From NCBI RefSeq assembly GCF_024600715.1, contig NZ_CP102332.1, positions 5,828,001-5,892,000 of the forward strand: 64,000 bases of DNA, read 5' to 3'. Position 1 is the stretch's first letter, and each line of letters opens with the position of its first letter. The notes beneath the pieces were generated by a model. It had not been told where the DNA came from and did no database searches. It saw only the letters and a list, made by a program, of their open reading frames with translations. Below are positions 1 through 8,767 of this stretch, piece after piece. Both the position numbers and the translations under genes were made by a program. This stretch comes from Streptomyces changanensis (GTDB taxonomy: Bacteria; Actinomycetota; Actinomycetes; Streptomycetales; Streptomycetaceae).

Positions 1-1
1 C

Positions 2-1420
2 GACTTCGGGCAGTGGGCCCGGCAGACGATCGTGCCCCTCACCATCGTCTCGGCGAAGCGCCCCGTCCGCCCCGCCCCGTTCACGCTCGACGAGCTGCAC
101 ACCGACCCCCGGTGCCCGAACCCACCCCGCCCGCTCGCCCCGGCCGCCACCTGGGACGGGCTCTTCCAGCGGCTCGACCGGGCCCTGCACCGCTACCGCC
201 GCGTCGCTCCCCGCCCGCTGCGCCGCGCCGCCATGAACGCCGCCGCCCGCTGGATCGTCGAACGGCAGGAGAACGACGGCTGCTGGGGCGGCATCCAGCC
301 CCCGGCCGTCTACTCGCTGATCGCCCTCCACCTCCTCGGCTACGACCTCGGCCACCCCGTGATGCGCGCCGGGCTGGAGTCGCTGGACCGGTTCGCGGTC
401 CGGCGGGAGGACGGCGCCCGCATGGTCGAGGCGTGCCAGTCACCCGTGTGGGACACCTGCCTCGCCGTCATCGCCCTCGCCGACGCGGGGCTGCCGGCCG
501 ACCACCCGGCGCTCGTCAGGGCCGCCGACTGGATGCTCGCCGAGCAGGTGGTCCGGCGCGGCGACTGGGCCGTGCGCCGGCCGCACCTGCCGCCGGGCGG
601 GTGGGCCTTCGAGTTCCACAACGACACCTACCCGGACATCGACGACACCGCCGAGGTCATCCTCGCGCTGCGCCGTGTACGCCACCCCGACCCGGACCGG
701 GTCGACGCGGCGGTCGCCCGCGGGGCCCGCTGGACCCTCGGCATGCAGTGCCGGGACGGCGCCTGGGGAGCCTTCGACGCCGACAACACGAGCCCCTTCC
801 CCAACCGGCTGCCCTTCTGCGACTTCGGCGAGGTCATCGACCCGCCGTCCGCCGACGTCACCGCCCACGTGGTGGAGATGCTCGCCCACGAGGGTCTCGC
901 CCACGACCCGCGCACCCGCCGGGGCATCGCCTGGCTCCTCGCCGAACAGGAGCCCCGCGGTTCCTGGTTCGGCCGCTGGGGCGTCAACCACGTCTACGGC
1001 ACGGGGTCGGTCGTGCCGGCGCTCACCGCGGCCGGGCTGCCGCCGGCGCACCCCGCGATCCGGCGGGCCGTGGCCTGGCTGGAGTCCGTCCAGAACGAGG
1101 ACGGCGGCTGGGGCGAGGACCTGCGCTCCTACCGCGAGGAGGAGTGGGTCGGCCGCGGCGCCTCCACCGCCTCCCAGACGGCCTGGGCGCTGCTGGCGCT
1201 GCTCGCGGCGGGGGAGCGGAACTCCGCGGCCGTCGGCCGGGGCGTGGCGTGGCTGGCCCGCACGCAGCGGGAGGACGGGTCGTGGGACGAGCCGTACTTC
1301 ACCGGGACCGGTTTCCCGTGGGACTTCTCCATCAACTACCACCTGTACCGCCAGGTCTTCCCGCTCACCGCGCTCGGCCGGTACGTGCGCGGCGAGCCGT
1401 CCTTCGGCAAGGGCCGCTGA
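2..1420 (+). CDS. shc: Squalene-hopene cyclase, C-terminal part (5' end outside window)
   Basis: The reading frame is open from the window edge, so about 472 C-terminal residues of a roughly 640-680 residue enzyme are present. The family cyclises squalene to hopene/hopanol at the membrane, the first hopanoid-specific step. The protonating DxDD motif is seen as DIDDTAE at bases 635-646. Several QW-type repeats follow the family pattern, for example QENDGCWGG, CRDGAWGAFDADN, QEPRGSWFG, QNEDGGWGE and QREDGSWDE. The stop codon abuts the GTG of hpnG, so the two genes are translationally coupled. The hpnG, hpnH and hpnO neighbours confirm a hopanoid operon rather than another triterpene cyclase. 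Confidence 0.96.
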   Translation, partial: DFGQWARQTIVPLTIVSAKRPVRPAPFTLDELHTDPRCPNPPRPLAPAATWDGLFQRLDRALHRYRRVAPRPLRRAAMNAAARWIVERQENDGCWGGIQPPAVYSLIALHLLGYDLGHPVMRAGLESLDRFAVRREDGARMVEACQSPVWDTCLAVIALADAGLPADHPALVRAADWMLAEQVVRRGDWAVRRPHLPPGGWAFEFHNDTYPDIDDTAEVILALRRVRHPDPDRVDAAVARGARWTLGMQCRDGAWGAFDADNTSPFPNRLPFCDFGEVIDPPSADVTAHVVEMLAHEGLAHDPRTRRGIAWLLAEQEPRGSWFGRWGVNHVYGTGSVVPALTAAGLPPAHPAIRRAVAWLESVQNEDGGWGEDLRSYREEEWVGRGASTASQTAWALLALLAAGERNSAAVGRGVAWLARTQREDGSWDEPYFTGTGFPWDFSINYHLYRQVFPLTALGRYVRGEPSFGKGR

Positions 1421-2077
1421 GTGGCCGCCCGACGGGCGCGGGAACCGGCGGCGCCGCTGCTGGTCGCCTGCGCGCTCGGCATCGAGCGGTTCGCGCTGCG
1501 CGGTGGCGGGCGGCCGCGGGCCCGCGGCGGCGTGGACGGCGCGCCGGGTCCGGTCACCGTCCTGCGCACCGGCATGGGCCCCGCGCGGGCCCACCGCGCC
1601 GTGTCCGACGCCCTGCGGGACGGCGCCCTGCGCGGGGCCTCCGTCGTCGCCTCCGGCTTCTGCGCCGGGCTCGCCCCGGGCATGCACCCCGGCGACGTGG
1701 TCGTCGCCGACGAGACGCGCGGCCCGCACGGCGCCACCCCCTGCACGGCCCCCGAGGCGCTGGTGGCCGCACTGGCCAGGGCGCTGCCGGGACGGACGGT
1801 CCACACCGGGCCGCTGACCGGCTCCGACCACGTCGTCCGGGGCGGGGAGCGGGCGGACCTGCGTGCCACCGGCGCGCTCGCCGTCGACATGGAGTCCGCG
1901 GCCTCCCTGCGGGCGGCGCTGGCCGTCGGCCCCCGCCCCATTGCCGCCGTCCGGGTGGTCGTGGACGCCCCGGAGCACGAACTGGTCCGGATCGGGACGG
2001 TGCGCGGGGGAATATCGGCCTTCCGTGTCCTTCGTGCCGTCCTTCCCGCGTTCCATGAATGGCACCGTTCCCTGTAA
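1421..2077 (+). CDS. hpnG: Hopanoid-associated nucleoside phosphorylase HpnG
   Basis: This 218-residue protein of the phosphorylase superfamily is expected to remove adenine from adenosylhopane to give the ribosyl-hopane intermediate. Family signs are the N-terminal ACALGIERFAL segment, the GMGPARA phosphate-binding-like turn, a GFCAGL stretch and the late AVDMESAA motif typical of purine nucleoside phosphorylases. The GTG start directly follows the cyclase stop with no gap, and hpnH begins 19 bases downstream. Position between cyclase and HpnH supports this role over a general MTA/SAH nucleosidase. Confidence 0.88.
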   Translation: MAARRAREPAAPLLVACALGIERFALRGGGRPRARGGVDGAPGPVTVLRTGMGPARAHRAVSDALRDGALRGASVVASGFCAGLAPGMHPGDVVVADETRGPHGATPCTAPEALVAALARALPGRTVHTGPLTGSDHVVRGGERADLRATGALAVDMESAASLRAALAVGPRPIAAVRVVVDAPEHELVRIGTVRGGISAFRVLRAVLPAFHEWHRSL

Positions 2078-2096
2078 CTCCCCAGGAGGTAGCCGG

Positions 2097-3119
2097 ATGG
2101 CCATGCCACTCCGCCAGTCAGTCCGGGTCGGGACCTATCTGCTCGGGCAGAGGCTCCGCAAGCGGGAGAAGTTCCCCCTCATCGTCGAACTGGAGCCCCT
2201 CTACGCCTGCAATCTGAAGTGCGAGGGGTGCGGCAAGATCCAGCATCCGGCCGGGGTCCTGAAGCAGCGCATGCCCGTCGCGCAGGCGGTGGGAGCGGTC
2301 CTGGAGTCGGGCGCGCCGATGGTGTCCATCGCCGGGGGCGAGCCGCTGATGCACCCCCAGATCCACGAGATCACGGCCCAGTTGGTGGCCAGGCGCAAGT
2401 ACGTCTTCCTCTGCACCAACGCCCTGCTGCTCCGCAAGAGGATCGCGGACTTCACCCCCTCGCCCTACTTCGCCTTCGCCGTGCACATCGACGGGCTGCG
2501 CGAGCGCCACGACGAGTCGGTCGCCAAGGAGGGCGTGTTCGACGAGGCGGTCGAGGCGGTCAAGGAGGCGAAGCGGCGGGGATTCCGGGTCACCACCAAC
2601 TCCACCTTCTTCAACACCGACACCCCCCAGACCGTCATCGAGGTCCTCGACTACCTCAACGACGACCTGCGGGTCGACGAAATGATGATCTCCCCGGCCT
2701 ACGCGTACGAGAAGGCGCCCGACCAGGAGCACTTCCTCGGCGTGGAACAGACCAGGGAACTTTTCCGCAAGGCGTTCTCCGGCGGCAACCGGCGGCGCTG
2801 GCGGCTCAACCACTCCCCGCTCTTCCTCGACTTCCTGGAGGGGAAGGTCGATTTCCCCTGTACCGCCTGGGCCATTCCCAACTACTCCCTCTTCGGCTGG
2901 CAGCGCCCCTGCTACCTGATGAGCGACGGATACGTCCCCACCTACCGGGAACTCGTCGAGGAGACGGACTGGGACGCGTACGGCCGCGGCAAGGACCCCC
3001 GGTGCGCCAACTGCATGGCGCACTGCGGCTACGAGCCCACCGCCGTCCTCGCCACCATGGGCTCACTGCGCGAGTCCCTGCGCGCCGCCCGCGAGTCCGT
3101 CGCCGGCAACCGCGCGTGA
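2097..3119 (+). CDS. hpnH: Adenosyl-hopene transferase HpnH (radical SAM)
   Basis: This 340-residue radical SAM protein joins the adenosyl radical to hopene, making the C35 adenosylhopane. The [4Fe-4S]-binding CxxxCxxC is visible as C38, C42 and C45 (CNLKCEGC), followed by the SAM-binding SIAGGEPL. Further conserved cysteines sit in the C-terminal part (CANCMAHCGYEP), typical of HpnH. The ATG at 2097 is chosen because a strong AGGAGG lies 8-9 bases upstream; the frame is open further upstream but that stretch overlaps hpnG. Operon partner of hpnG and the cyclase. Confidence 0.95.
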   Translation: MAMPLRQSVRVGTYLLGQRLRKREKFPLIVELEPLYACNLKCEGCGKIQHPAGVLKQRMPVAQAVGAVLESGAPMVSIAGGEPLMHPQIHEITAQLVARRKYVFLCTNALLLRKRIADFTPSPYFAFAVHIDGLRERHDESVAKEGVFDEAVEAVKEAKRRGFRVTTNSTFFNTDTPQTVIEVLDYLNDDLRVDEMMISPAYAYEKAPDQEHFLGVEQTRELFRKAFSGGNRRRWRLNHSPLFLDFLEGKVDFPCTAWAIPNYSLFGWQRPCYLMSDGYVPTYRELVEETDWDAYGRGKDPRCANCMAHCGYEPTAVLATMGSLRESLRAARESVAGNRA

Positions 3120-3214
3120 GGCGACCGGGCGTGAGACGACGGGGCCTGACGACGCGACCACGCTGGACGCGACCGCCGCGACGCGGCGCCGCGCCGTGAC
3201 CGCGCCCCCCGGCA

Positions 3215-3250
3215 GGGCCCCCGGGAAGGGCCCCCGGGAAGGGCCCCCGG
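3215..3250. repeat. Tandem 13-bp repeat (2.8 copies)
   Basis: The unit GGGCCCCCGGGAA occurs at 3215-3227 and 3228-3240, with a partial third copy at 3241-3250. Each unit is itself nearly self-complementary. It lies about 95 bases after hpnH and could fold as a weak transcript end or simply be a slippage product. Confidence 0.8.
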
Positions 3251-3569
3251 CGTGACGTTCCCGGACGGCGTCGGAGCACCCCGTGCCCTCCGGGCGCCGA
3301 CCGGCGGGCCATGCGACCTGCCGGCCGCCGGGGGTCCGCGCCCTCCTCGTCGGCGCGGCCGCGAAGACCGGCGGCCGCGCGGCCCGGACCCCGGCGCGGT
3401 CGAGCCGCGGGACATGTCGACCCGCCACGGCTGCCCGCCCGGTACGGCGCCGGCCGCACGGTCGTCGCCCCCCGCCGGGCCACGTCTCGTCGACGCGGCC
3501 CCCGCGCCGCCCGCCGGCCGGCAGCGGGCCCACCCCGACGGCATCGCCGGGCGGACCACCGGGCCCCGT

Positions 3570-3599
3570 GTCCCGCCACCCCGGCCGGGGTGGCGGGAC
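3570..3599. terminator. 30-bp perfect palindrome upstream of hpnO
   Basis: Arms GTCCCGCCACCCC (3570-3582) and its exact complement (3587-3599) flank a self-complementary GGCC. No T-run follows, as is usual for streptomycete hairpin terminators. It stands 64 bases before hpnO, so it could end the hpnG-hpnH transcript or serve as a protein-binding palindrome. Confidence 0.5.
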
Positions 3600-3662
3600 G
3601 GACCACGTACCGCGGCCCACGGAGCCGCCGAACGACCTGCGGAACGGAGTGCGGAGCGAGCC

Positions 3663-5051
3663 ATGACCACCACCGACTTCGACCTGGGCAAGCTGCTCGC
3701 CGAACGCGCCGGCGAGCGCTACGAGCTGCACAGTCGCCACCTCAACCACCAGCTGCCCCGCATGCTGCGCACCCTCGGCTTCGACAGGATGTACGAGCGG
3801 GCGGCGGGTGCCCACTTCTGGGACGGCGAGGGGAACGACTACCTCGACATGCTCGCCGGCTTCGGCGTGATGGGTCTCGGCCGACACCACCCCGTGGTCC
3901 GCCGCGCCCTCCACGACGTCATCGACGCCGACCTGCCCGACCTCACCCGCTTCGACTGCGCCCCCCTGCCCGGCCTCCTCGCCGAGCGGCTGCTGTCCCA
4001 CTCGCCCGGGCTGGACCGGGTGTACTTCGGCAACAGCGGCACCGAGGCCGTGGAGACCGCGCTGAAGTTCGCCCGCCGCGCCACCGGCCGCGAGCGCGTC
4101 CTGTACTGCGCGCACGCCTTCCACGGGCTCACCACCGGGGCGCTGTCCGTCAACGGCGAGGCGTGCTTCCGCGACGGCTTCGCCCCGCTGCTGCCCGACA
4201 CGGCGATCGGCCTCGGCGACCTGGACGCCCTGGAGCGGGAGCTGAGGCGCGGCGACGTGGCCGCGCTCATCGTGGAGCCGATCCAGGGCAAGGGCGTCCA
4301 CGAGACCCCGCCGGGCTTCCTGCGGGCCGCCCGGGAGCTGCTGCACCGCCGGGGCGCCCTGCTCATCGTCGACGAGGTCCAGACCGGCCTGGGCCGCACC
4401 GGTGACTTCTACGCCCACCAGCACGAGCCGGGCGTCGAGCCCGACCTGGTGTGTGTCGCGAAGGCCCTGTCCGGGGGGTACGTCCCGGTCGGCGCCACGC
4501 TCGGCAAGGACTGGATCTTCAAGAAGGTCTACTCGTCGATGGACCGCGTCGTCGTCCACTCCGCCAGCTTCGGGGCCAACGCCCAGGCCATGGCGGCCGG
4601 GCTGGCCGTCCTCGCGGTGCTGGAGGGCGAGGACCTCGTCGGAAACGCCCGCCGCACCGGCGCGCTGCTGAAGTCCCGGCTGTCGGAGCTCGTCGGCCGG
4701 TACGAGATGCTCCACGACGTGCGGGGCCGCGGACTGATGATCGGCCTGCAGTTCGGCAGGCCCACGTCGCTGGGGCTGCGCAGCCGTTGGACGATGCTGC
4801 AGACGGCCCGCAAGGGGCTGTTCGCGCAGATGGTCGTGGTGCCGCTGCTCCAGCGGCACCGCATCCTCACCCAGGTCTCCGGCGACCGGCTCGAAGTGAT
4901 CAAGCTGATCCCGCCGCTGGTCCTCACGGAGGGGGACGTCGAGCGGTTCGTCGCCGCGTTCACCGCCGTCATGGACGAGGCCCACAGCGGCGGCGGCCTC
5001 ATCTGGGACTTCGGTCGCACCCTGGTGAAGCAGGCCGTCGGCAACCGCTGA
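3663..5051 (+). CDS. hpnO: Class III aminotransferase HpnO (aminobacteriohopanetriol formation)
   Basis: This 462-residue PLP-dependent class III aminotransferase resembles acetylornithine/ornithine aminotransferases. In hopanoid clusters HpnO aminates ribosylhopane to aminobacteriohopanetriol. Seen motifs are NSGTEAVE (cofactor phosphate), HAFHG, EPIQGKG, the IVDEVQTGLGRTG block with the pyridine-contacting Asp, and the Schiff-base Lys at about residue 267 in AKALSGG. ATG 3663 is preferred because the upstream open frame is low-complexity spacer. It may have its own promoter because 540 bases and a palindrome separate it from hpnH. The hopanoid assignment rests on the neighbours. Confidence 0.85.
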   Translation: MTTTDFDLGKLLAERAGERYELHSRHLNHQLPRMLRTLGFDRMYERAAGAHFWDGEGNDYLDMLAGFGVMGLGRHHPVVRRALHDVIDADLPDLTRFDCAPLPGLLAERLLSHSPGLDRVYFGNSGTEAVETALKFARRATGRERVLYCAHAFHGLTTGALSVNGEACFRDGFAPLLPDTAIGLGDLDALERELRRGDVAALIVEPIQGKGVHETPPGFLRAARELLHRRGALLIVDEVQTGLGRTGDFYAHQHEPGVEPDLVCVAKALSGGYVPVGATLGKDWIFKKVYSSMDRVVVHSASFGANAQAMAAGLAVLAVLEGEDLVGNARRTGALLKSRLSELVGRYEMLHDVRGRGLMIGLQFGRPTSLGLRSRWTMLQTARKGLFAQMVVVPLLQRHRILTQVSGDRLEVIKLIPPLVLTEGDVERFVAAFTAVMDEAHSGGGLIWDFGRTLVKQAVGNR

Positions 5052-5111
5052 CCCGGCTGCGGCGGGTGGTGGTGGCGCGGCGGCCACGCGGGCGCGCCGC
5101 CGCCCCGCCCG

Positions 5112-5924
5112 TCAGTCGGTGAGCAGGCGGTGGCGCAGCCGCTCGCGGGTCGCGCCGTCGAGCGAGAGCCCCTCGCTCAGGTACCGCTTGGTCGAGCCCC
5201 AGTGCTCCTCGATCGTCTCGTACGCCGTCGCCAGGTACTCGACGCGCGCGTCGAAGAGCGGCGCGAGGAGCTCCATCACCTCCGGGGACATCCCGGTGGG
5301 CGAGGAGTCGCTGCGGTGCACCTTGTACCGGCGGCGCGGGTCGTTCGACTTGAGGTAGTCCGCCTCGATCGCGTCCCGCTCGACACCGACGGCCAGCAGT
5401 GCCACCGCCACGGACAGGCCCGCCCGGTCCTTGCCCGCCGCGCAGTGCATCAGCGCGGGGACGCTGTCCTCGGCGAGGGCGTGCAGCACCCGGCTGTGCT
5501 CGGCGGTCCGGTCGGCGACGATGCTGCGGTACGCGTACCGCATCCGCGCCGCGGCCTTGCCGTCACCGAGGAGGTCCCGCAGCTGCTCGATGTCGCCGTC
5601 GCGCACCATCCGCCAGAATTCGGCGCCGTCGGCCGGGTCGGTCAGCGGGATGTTGACGTTCCGCACGCCGGGCAGCTCGATGTCGGGCCCCTCCAGGGCC
5701 TGGTCGGCCGCGTTGCGGAAGTCGAAGACGGTGTGGAGTCCGAGCGAGGCGAGGAGGACGGCGTCCTCGGCGGTGGCGTGCGCGAGGTGCCCGCTGCGGA
5801 ACAGCACACCGTCGCGCACCCGGCGCCCGTCCACGGTCGGCAGCCCGCCCACGTCGCGGAAGTTGCGCACGCCGGTGAGCTCCGGCTCGGCGGTCGGCGG
5901 GACGTCCGGCAGCTGCTGCGTCAC
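5112..5924 (-). CDS. Tyrosine-protein phosphatase (MptpB-like)
   Basis: This 270-residue phosphatase has the P-loop HCAAGKDRAG with nucleophile C161, the HCxxGKDR signature of the actinobacterial/fungal MptpB-type tyrosine or lipid phosphatases. The N-terminal GVRNFRDVGGLPT and VLFRSGHL blocks are also characteristic. No signal peptide is apparent, so it is probably cytoplasmic, although MptpB homologues can be exported without one. It is transcribed toward hpnO, with only 60 bases between the two stop codons. Substrate unknown. Confidence 0.87.
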   Translation of the reverse strand: MTQQLPDVPPTAEPELTGVRNFRDVGGLPTVDGRRVRDGVLFRSGHLAHATAEDAVLLASLGLHTVFDFRNAADQALEGPDIELPGVRNVNIPLTDPADGAEFWRMVRDGDIEQLRDLLGDGKAAARMRYAYRSIVADRTAEHSRVLHALAEDSVPALMHCAAGKDRAGLSVAVALLAVGVERDAIEADYLKSNDPRRRYKVHRSDSSPTGMSPEVMELLAPLFDARVEYLATAYETIEEHWGSTKRYLSEGLSLDGATRERLRHRLLTD

Positions 5925-6490
5925 GGGGGCTCCTCCGTGTCTCGCGTCGGCGACGGCCGCCGACGATGTCGCGGATCAGACGATACGACATCGCTTCCCC
6001 CGGTGAAGATCACCATGCGGGTCGCACTCCTGTCGCCCGCGCGCGGCCCCGCCCGTGGTCAGCGCCCTGCGGAGCGGGCGCGCGGAGCCCTGCGGGGCGC
6101 CCGTCCGTCGGGTCGTTCTGTCCCCGTTCGCCGCCTTTCGCGCATCGGTCCGGCGGTGGCCGCCGTCGGTGCGGGCGGTCGGATGGGTGAGGGGTGGGCC
6201 GATGGTCGCCTTGATCACGTTCGGTGGCTTCTGTCCGTATTCGCGACGTAAGTGGTAACACGCCCCGTAAACAAGGGAGATGGCCTTCGGTGCGTGAGCA
6301 GCGTCATAGAAGTGACGGACCGTGGCCGACCGCGGCGCCGAAATGGCCTGCGCAGCACGGGAACACATGATCCGCAATCCACGGAGGGTGACCGGAATTC
6401 CGGCGCGAATTCCGAAGGGCGAATGCACGGGCGCAACCATCCGCTTGTTCCCGGCGTCCTGACTCGTTTACGGTCCCGACCAGCCGGGCG
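5925..6490. other. Long divergent intergenic region
   Basis: About 570 bases separate the phosphatase start from the riboswitch of the wall peptidase. Short open frames here lack convincing codon bias or ribosome sites. The stretch around 6230-6300 is less G+C-rich and is the likely location of promoters for the long peptidase leader, but I cannot fix a -35/-10 pair. Confidence 0.45.
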
Positions 6491-6491
6491 G

Positions 6492-6664
6492 ATCGCCGAA
6501 TCCTGCCGCCGCCCCGGAATTCGCACTCACCCAACGTGTGGCAGGAGCGGGGGAACCAGGTAGTCCGCCGTACGGGAATTCCCGTACGGCTAGGGGTGAA
6601 GTCGCGCCACCGGCGCGGCCGGGCAGCTCCAGCCCGAACCCGACAGCTCACCTCGCAGGCGCCG
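6492..6664 (+). promoter_or_regulatory. c-di-AMP (ydaO-yuaA) riboswitch
   Basis: The leader of the LysM/M23 gene carries hallmark blocks of the ydaO-yuaA aptamer in order: CCGAATCCTGCCG near 6496, GCAGGAGCGGGGGAACCA at 6541-6558, a strong hairpin (CGTACGGGAATTCCCGTACG) near 6568-6588, AGGGGTGAAGTC at 6592-6603, and CCCGAACCCGACAGCTCACC followed by TCGCAGGC at about 6633-6660. In Streptomyces this class commonly controls wall hydrolases, where c-di-AMP binding lowers expression. Start and end are estimates from motif positions. The coding ATG follows 14 bases after the last block. Confidence 0.88.
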
Positions 6665-6678
6665 GAGAGGAAATAGCC

Positions 6679-7593
6679 ATGCCCGCCAAGGGTAAGCACC
6701 GCCGTCCCAAGTCCAGCCCGCTCACCCGCGGTTTCGTCGCCGCCGGTACCGGTGGCGCCGCCATCGCCCTCCCGCTCATCGGCGCTACCGGAGCCAACGC
6801 CGCCGCCCCCGCGGCCGCCCCGGCCACCGCCCCCCAGGCCGCCGTCGCGTCCGTCACCGAGGCCGCCAAGCCCGCCGCGCGGGTGTACACCGTCGCGGCC
6901 GGCGACTACCTGGCGAAGATCGCGCACAACAAGAACGTCAAGGGCGGCTGGCAGAAGCTGTACGCCGACAACCGCGACGTCATCGGCGGCGACCCGGCGC
7001 TCATCCACCCGGGCCTCAAGCTGACCCTCGGCGCCAAGAACCCGGACAAGGCCGACCAGGCCCGTCCCGAGGCCCGCGCCTCCCGCTCCGCCGCCTCGTC
7101 CCCGGCGCCGGCGAAGGCCGCCCCGCAGCAGGCCGCCCCGCAGAAGGCCGCCAAGGTCGAGCAGCAGGCCCCCGCGCAGAGCAGCTCCTCCGGCTTCACC
7201 GCCCCGGTCTCGGCGGGCGTCTCCACCCCGTACCGCGCCTCCGGCTCCATGTGGTCCTCCGGCTACCACACCGGTGTCGACTTCACCGCCTCCTCCGGCA
7301 CCACCGTCAAGGCCGTGGGCCCGGGCACCGTGGTCTCGGCCGGCTGGAGCGGCGCGTACGGCAACGAGGTCGTCATCAAGCACGCCGACGGCAACTACTC
7401 GCAGTACGCCCACCTCTCCTCCCTCTCCGTCTCCGCCGGCCAGACCGTCGGCGGCGGCCAGCAGATCGGCCTCTCCGGCTCCACCGGCAACTCCACCGGC
7501 CCGCACCTGCACTTCGAGATCCGCACCAGCCCCGGCTACGGCTCGGACATCGACCCGCTGGCGTACCTCCGGGGCCACGGCGTCAGCATCTGA
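6679..7593 (+). CDS. Secreted LysM / M23 metalloendopeptidase
   Basis: This 304-residue cell-wall hydrolase has a Tat/Sec-like signal segment (about residues 1-40, with ALPLIGATGANAA before cleavage) and a LysM domain at about 70-117 (VYTVAAGDYLAKIA to LKLTLG). An Ala/Pro/Gln-rich linker leads to a C-terminal M23 domain at about 175-304. Zinc-ligand motifs are HTGVDF and HLHFE. It should cleave peptide cross-links in peptidoglycan outside the cell. ATG 6679 has AGAGGAAA upstream and follows the c-di-AMP riboswitch, which implies control linked to turgor and spore germination as in other streptomycetes. Confidence 0.93.
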   Translation: MPAKGKHRRPKSSPLTRGFVAAGTGGAAIALPLIGATGANAAAPAAAPATAPQAAVASVTEAAKPAARVYTVAAGDYLAKIAHNKNVKGGWQKLYADNRDVIGGDPALIHPGLKLTLGAKNPDKADQARPEARASRSAASSPAPAKAAPQQAAPQKAAKVEQQAPAQSSSSGFTAPVSAGVSTPYRASGSMWSSGYHTGVDFTASSGTTVKAVGPGTVVSAGWSGAYGNEVVIKHADGNYSQYAHLSSLSVSAGQTVGGGQQIGLSGSTGNSTGPHLHFEIRTSPGYGSDIDPLAYLRGHGVSI

Positions 7594-7627
7594 CGCCCGG
7601 CGCTCCGCGCGCCCCGCACCGCCGCAC

Positions 7628-7665
7628 GACGCCGCCCGGCACCCCTCAGGGTGCCGGGCGGCGTC
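7628..7665 (+). terminator. Hairpin terminator after the M23 gene
   Basis: A perfect 17-bp stem (GACGCCGCCCGGCACCC with its complement) closes a CTCA loop 35 bases after the stop. There is no T-run, as in most Streptomyces terminators. Confidence 0.85.
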
Positions 7666-7742
7666 GCGGTGGCGGAGATCACGCCCCGTCAACCCCTCCT
7701 ACGGTCGCGTAGGCCACACCGCGCGGAGGAAGATGTGCTGCC

Positions 7743-8537
7743 GTGGCAGACGATTCGACGATGGGGGAGAACGACGTGATCGGGTCGTACACGGCGATCG
7801 GCGACAGCTTCACCGAGGGCGTCGGGGACCCGGGTCCCGACGGGCGCTTCGTCGGCTGGGCCGACCGCCTGGCGGTCCTGCTGGCCGACCGGATCCCCGA
7901 GGAGGGGCACTTCCGCTACGCCAACCTCGCCGTGCGCGGCAGGCTCCTCGACCAGATCGTGGCGGAACAGGTCCCGAGGGCGAAGGCCCTCGCCCCCGAC
8001 CTGGTGACCTTCTGCGCCGGCGGCAACGACATCATCCGCCCCGGCAGCGACCCGGACGACGTCGCCGAGCGCTTCGAGCGGGCGGTCGTCGACCTGACCT
8101 CCCACATCGGCACGGTCCTCGTGACCACCGGCTTCGACACGCGCGGCGTGCCGGTCCTGCGCCACCTGCGCGGCAAGATCGCCACGTACAACGGCCACGT
8201 GCGCGCCATCGCCGACCGGTACGGCTGCCCCGTCCTGGACCTGTGGTCCCTGCGGACCGTCCAGGACCGGCGCGCCTGGGACCACGACCGCCTGCACCTG
8301 TCGCCCGAGGGCCACACGCGCGTGGCCCTGCGCGCCGCGCAGGTCCTCGGCCTGGAGGTCCCGGCCGACCCGGACCAGGCGTGGCCGCCGCTCCCGCCGC
8401 GCGGGACCCTGGAGGGGCGGCGCGACGACATCCAGTGGGCCCGCGAGTACCTGGTGCCCTGGATCGGTCGCCGCCTGCGCGGCCAGAGCTCCGGCGACCG
8501 CGTCTCCGCCAAGCGCCCGGACCTCCTGCCCCTGTAA
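7743..8537 (+). CDS. SGNH/GDSL-family hydrolase
   Basis: This 264-residue SGNH hydrolase has block I GDSFTEG (nucleophile S22), block II ANLAVRG with its Gly, block III GGND and block V D182-x-x-H185 (DRLHLS), giving a complete catalytic set. No signal peptide is visible, so it probably acts on an ester in the cytoplasm; the substrate cannot be deduced. GTG 7743 is taken as start; ATG 7761 in the same frame is an alternative. It stands alone between a terminator upstream and the convergent TetR gene. Confidence 0.88.
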   Translation: MADDSTMGENDVIGSYTAIGDSFTEGVGDPGPDGRFVGWADRLAVLLADRIPEEGHFRYANLAVRGRLLDQIVAEQVPRAKALAPDLVTFCAGGNDIIRPGSDPDDVAERFERAVVDLTSHIGTVLVTTGFDTRGVPVLRHLRGKIATYNGHVRAIADRYGCPVLDLWSLRTVQDRRAWDHDRLHLSPEGHTRVALRAAQVLGLEVPADPDQAWPPLPPRGTLEGRRDDIQWAREYLVPWIGRRLRGQSSGDRVSAKRPDLLPL

Positions 8538-8767
8538 CCGGGGCACGCGCGGGGACGCGGCCCACGGGGCGCGTCCCCGCGCGTGACCGCCGCGCCGGCG
8601 CCCACCGGCGCGGCGGTCACCCGCCCGCCCGGAGGTACCGCGAACGCCCGCACCCCGGCGTCTCGGAGCCGAGGCAGGCATCAGAGGCGCACCGCTTCCG
8701 CCCGTCCCGCCGGCGTTCGTCCAGCCCGTCCCGCCGGCGTCCGTCCCACCGGCCTCCGTCCCGCCCG

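Larger units (their letters stand above)
3120..3662. other. Spacer between hpnH and hpnO, no credible gene
   Basis: This is 543 bases of extremely G+C-rich DNA with no frame showing a recognisable protein. It carries a short tandem repeat (3215-3250) and a 30-bp perfect palindrome (3570-3599). In S. coelicolor, from memory, genes for an IspG-like and a DXS-like MEP-pathway enzyme occupy this place; I see no remnant of either. Confidence 0.6.
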
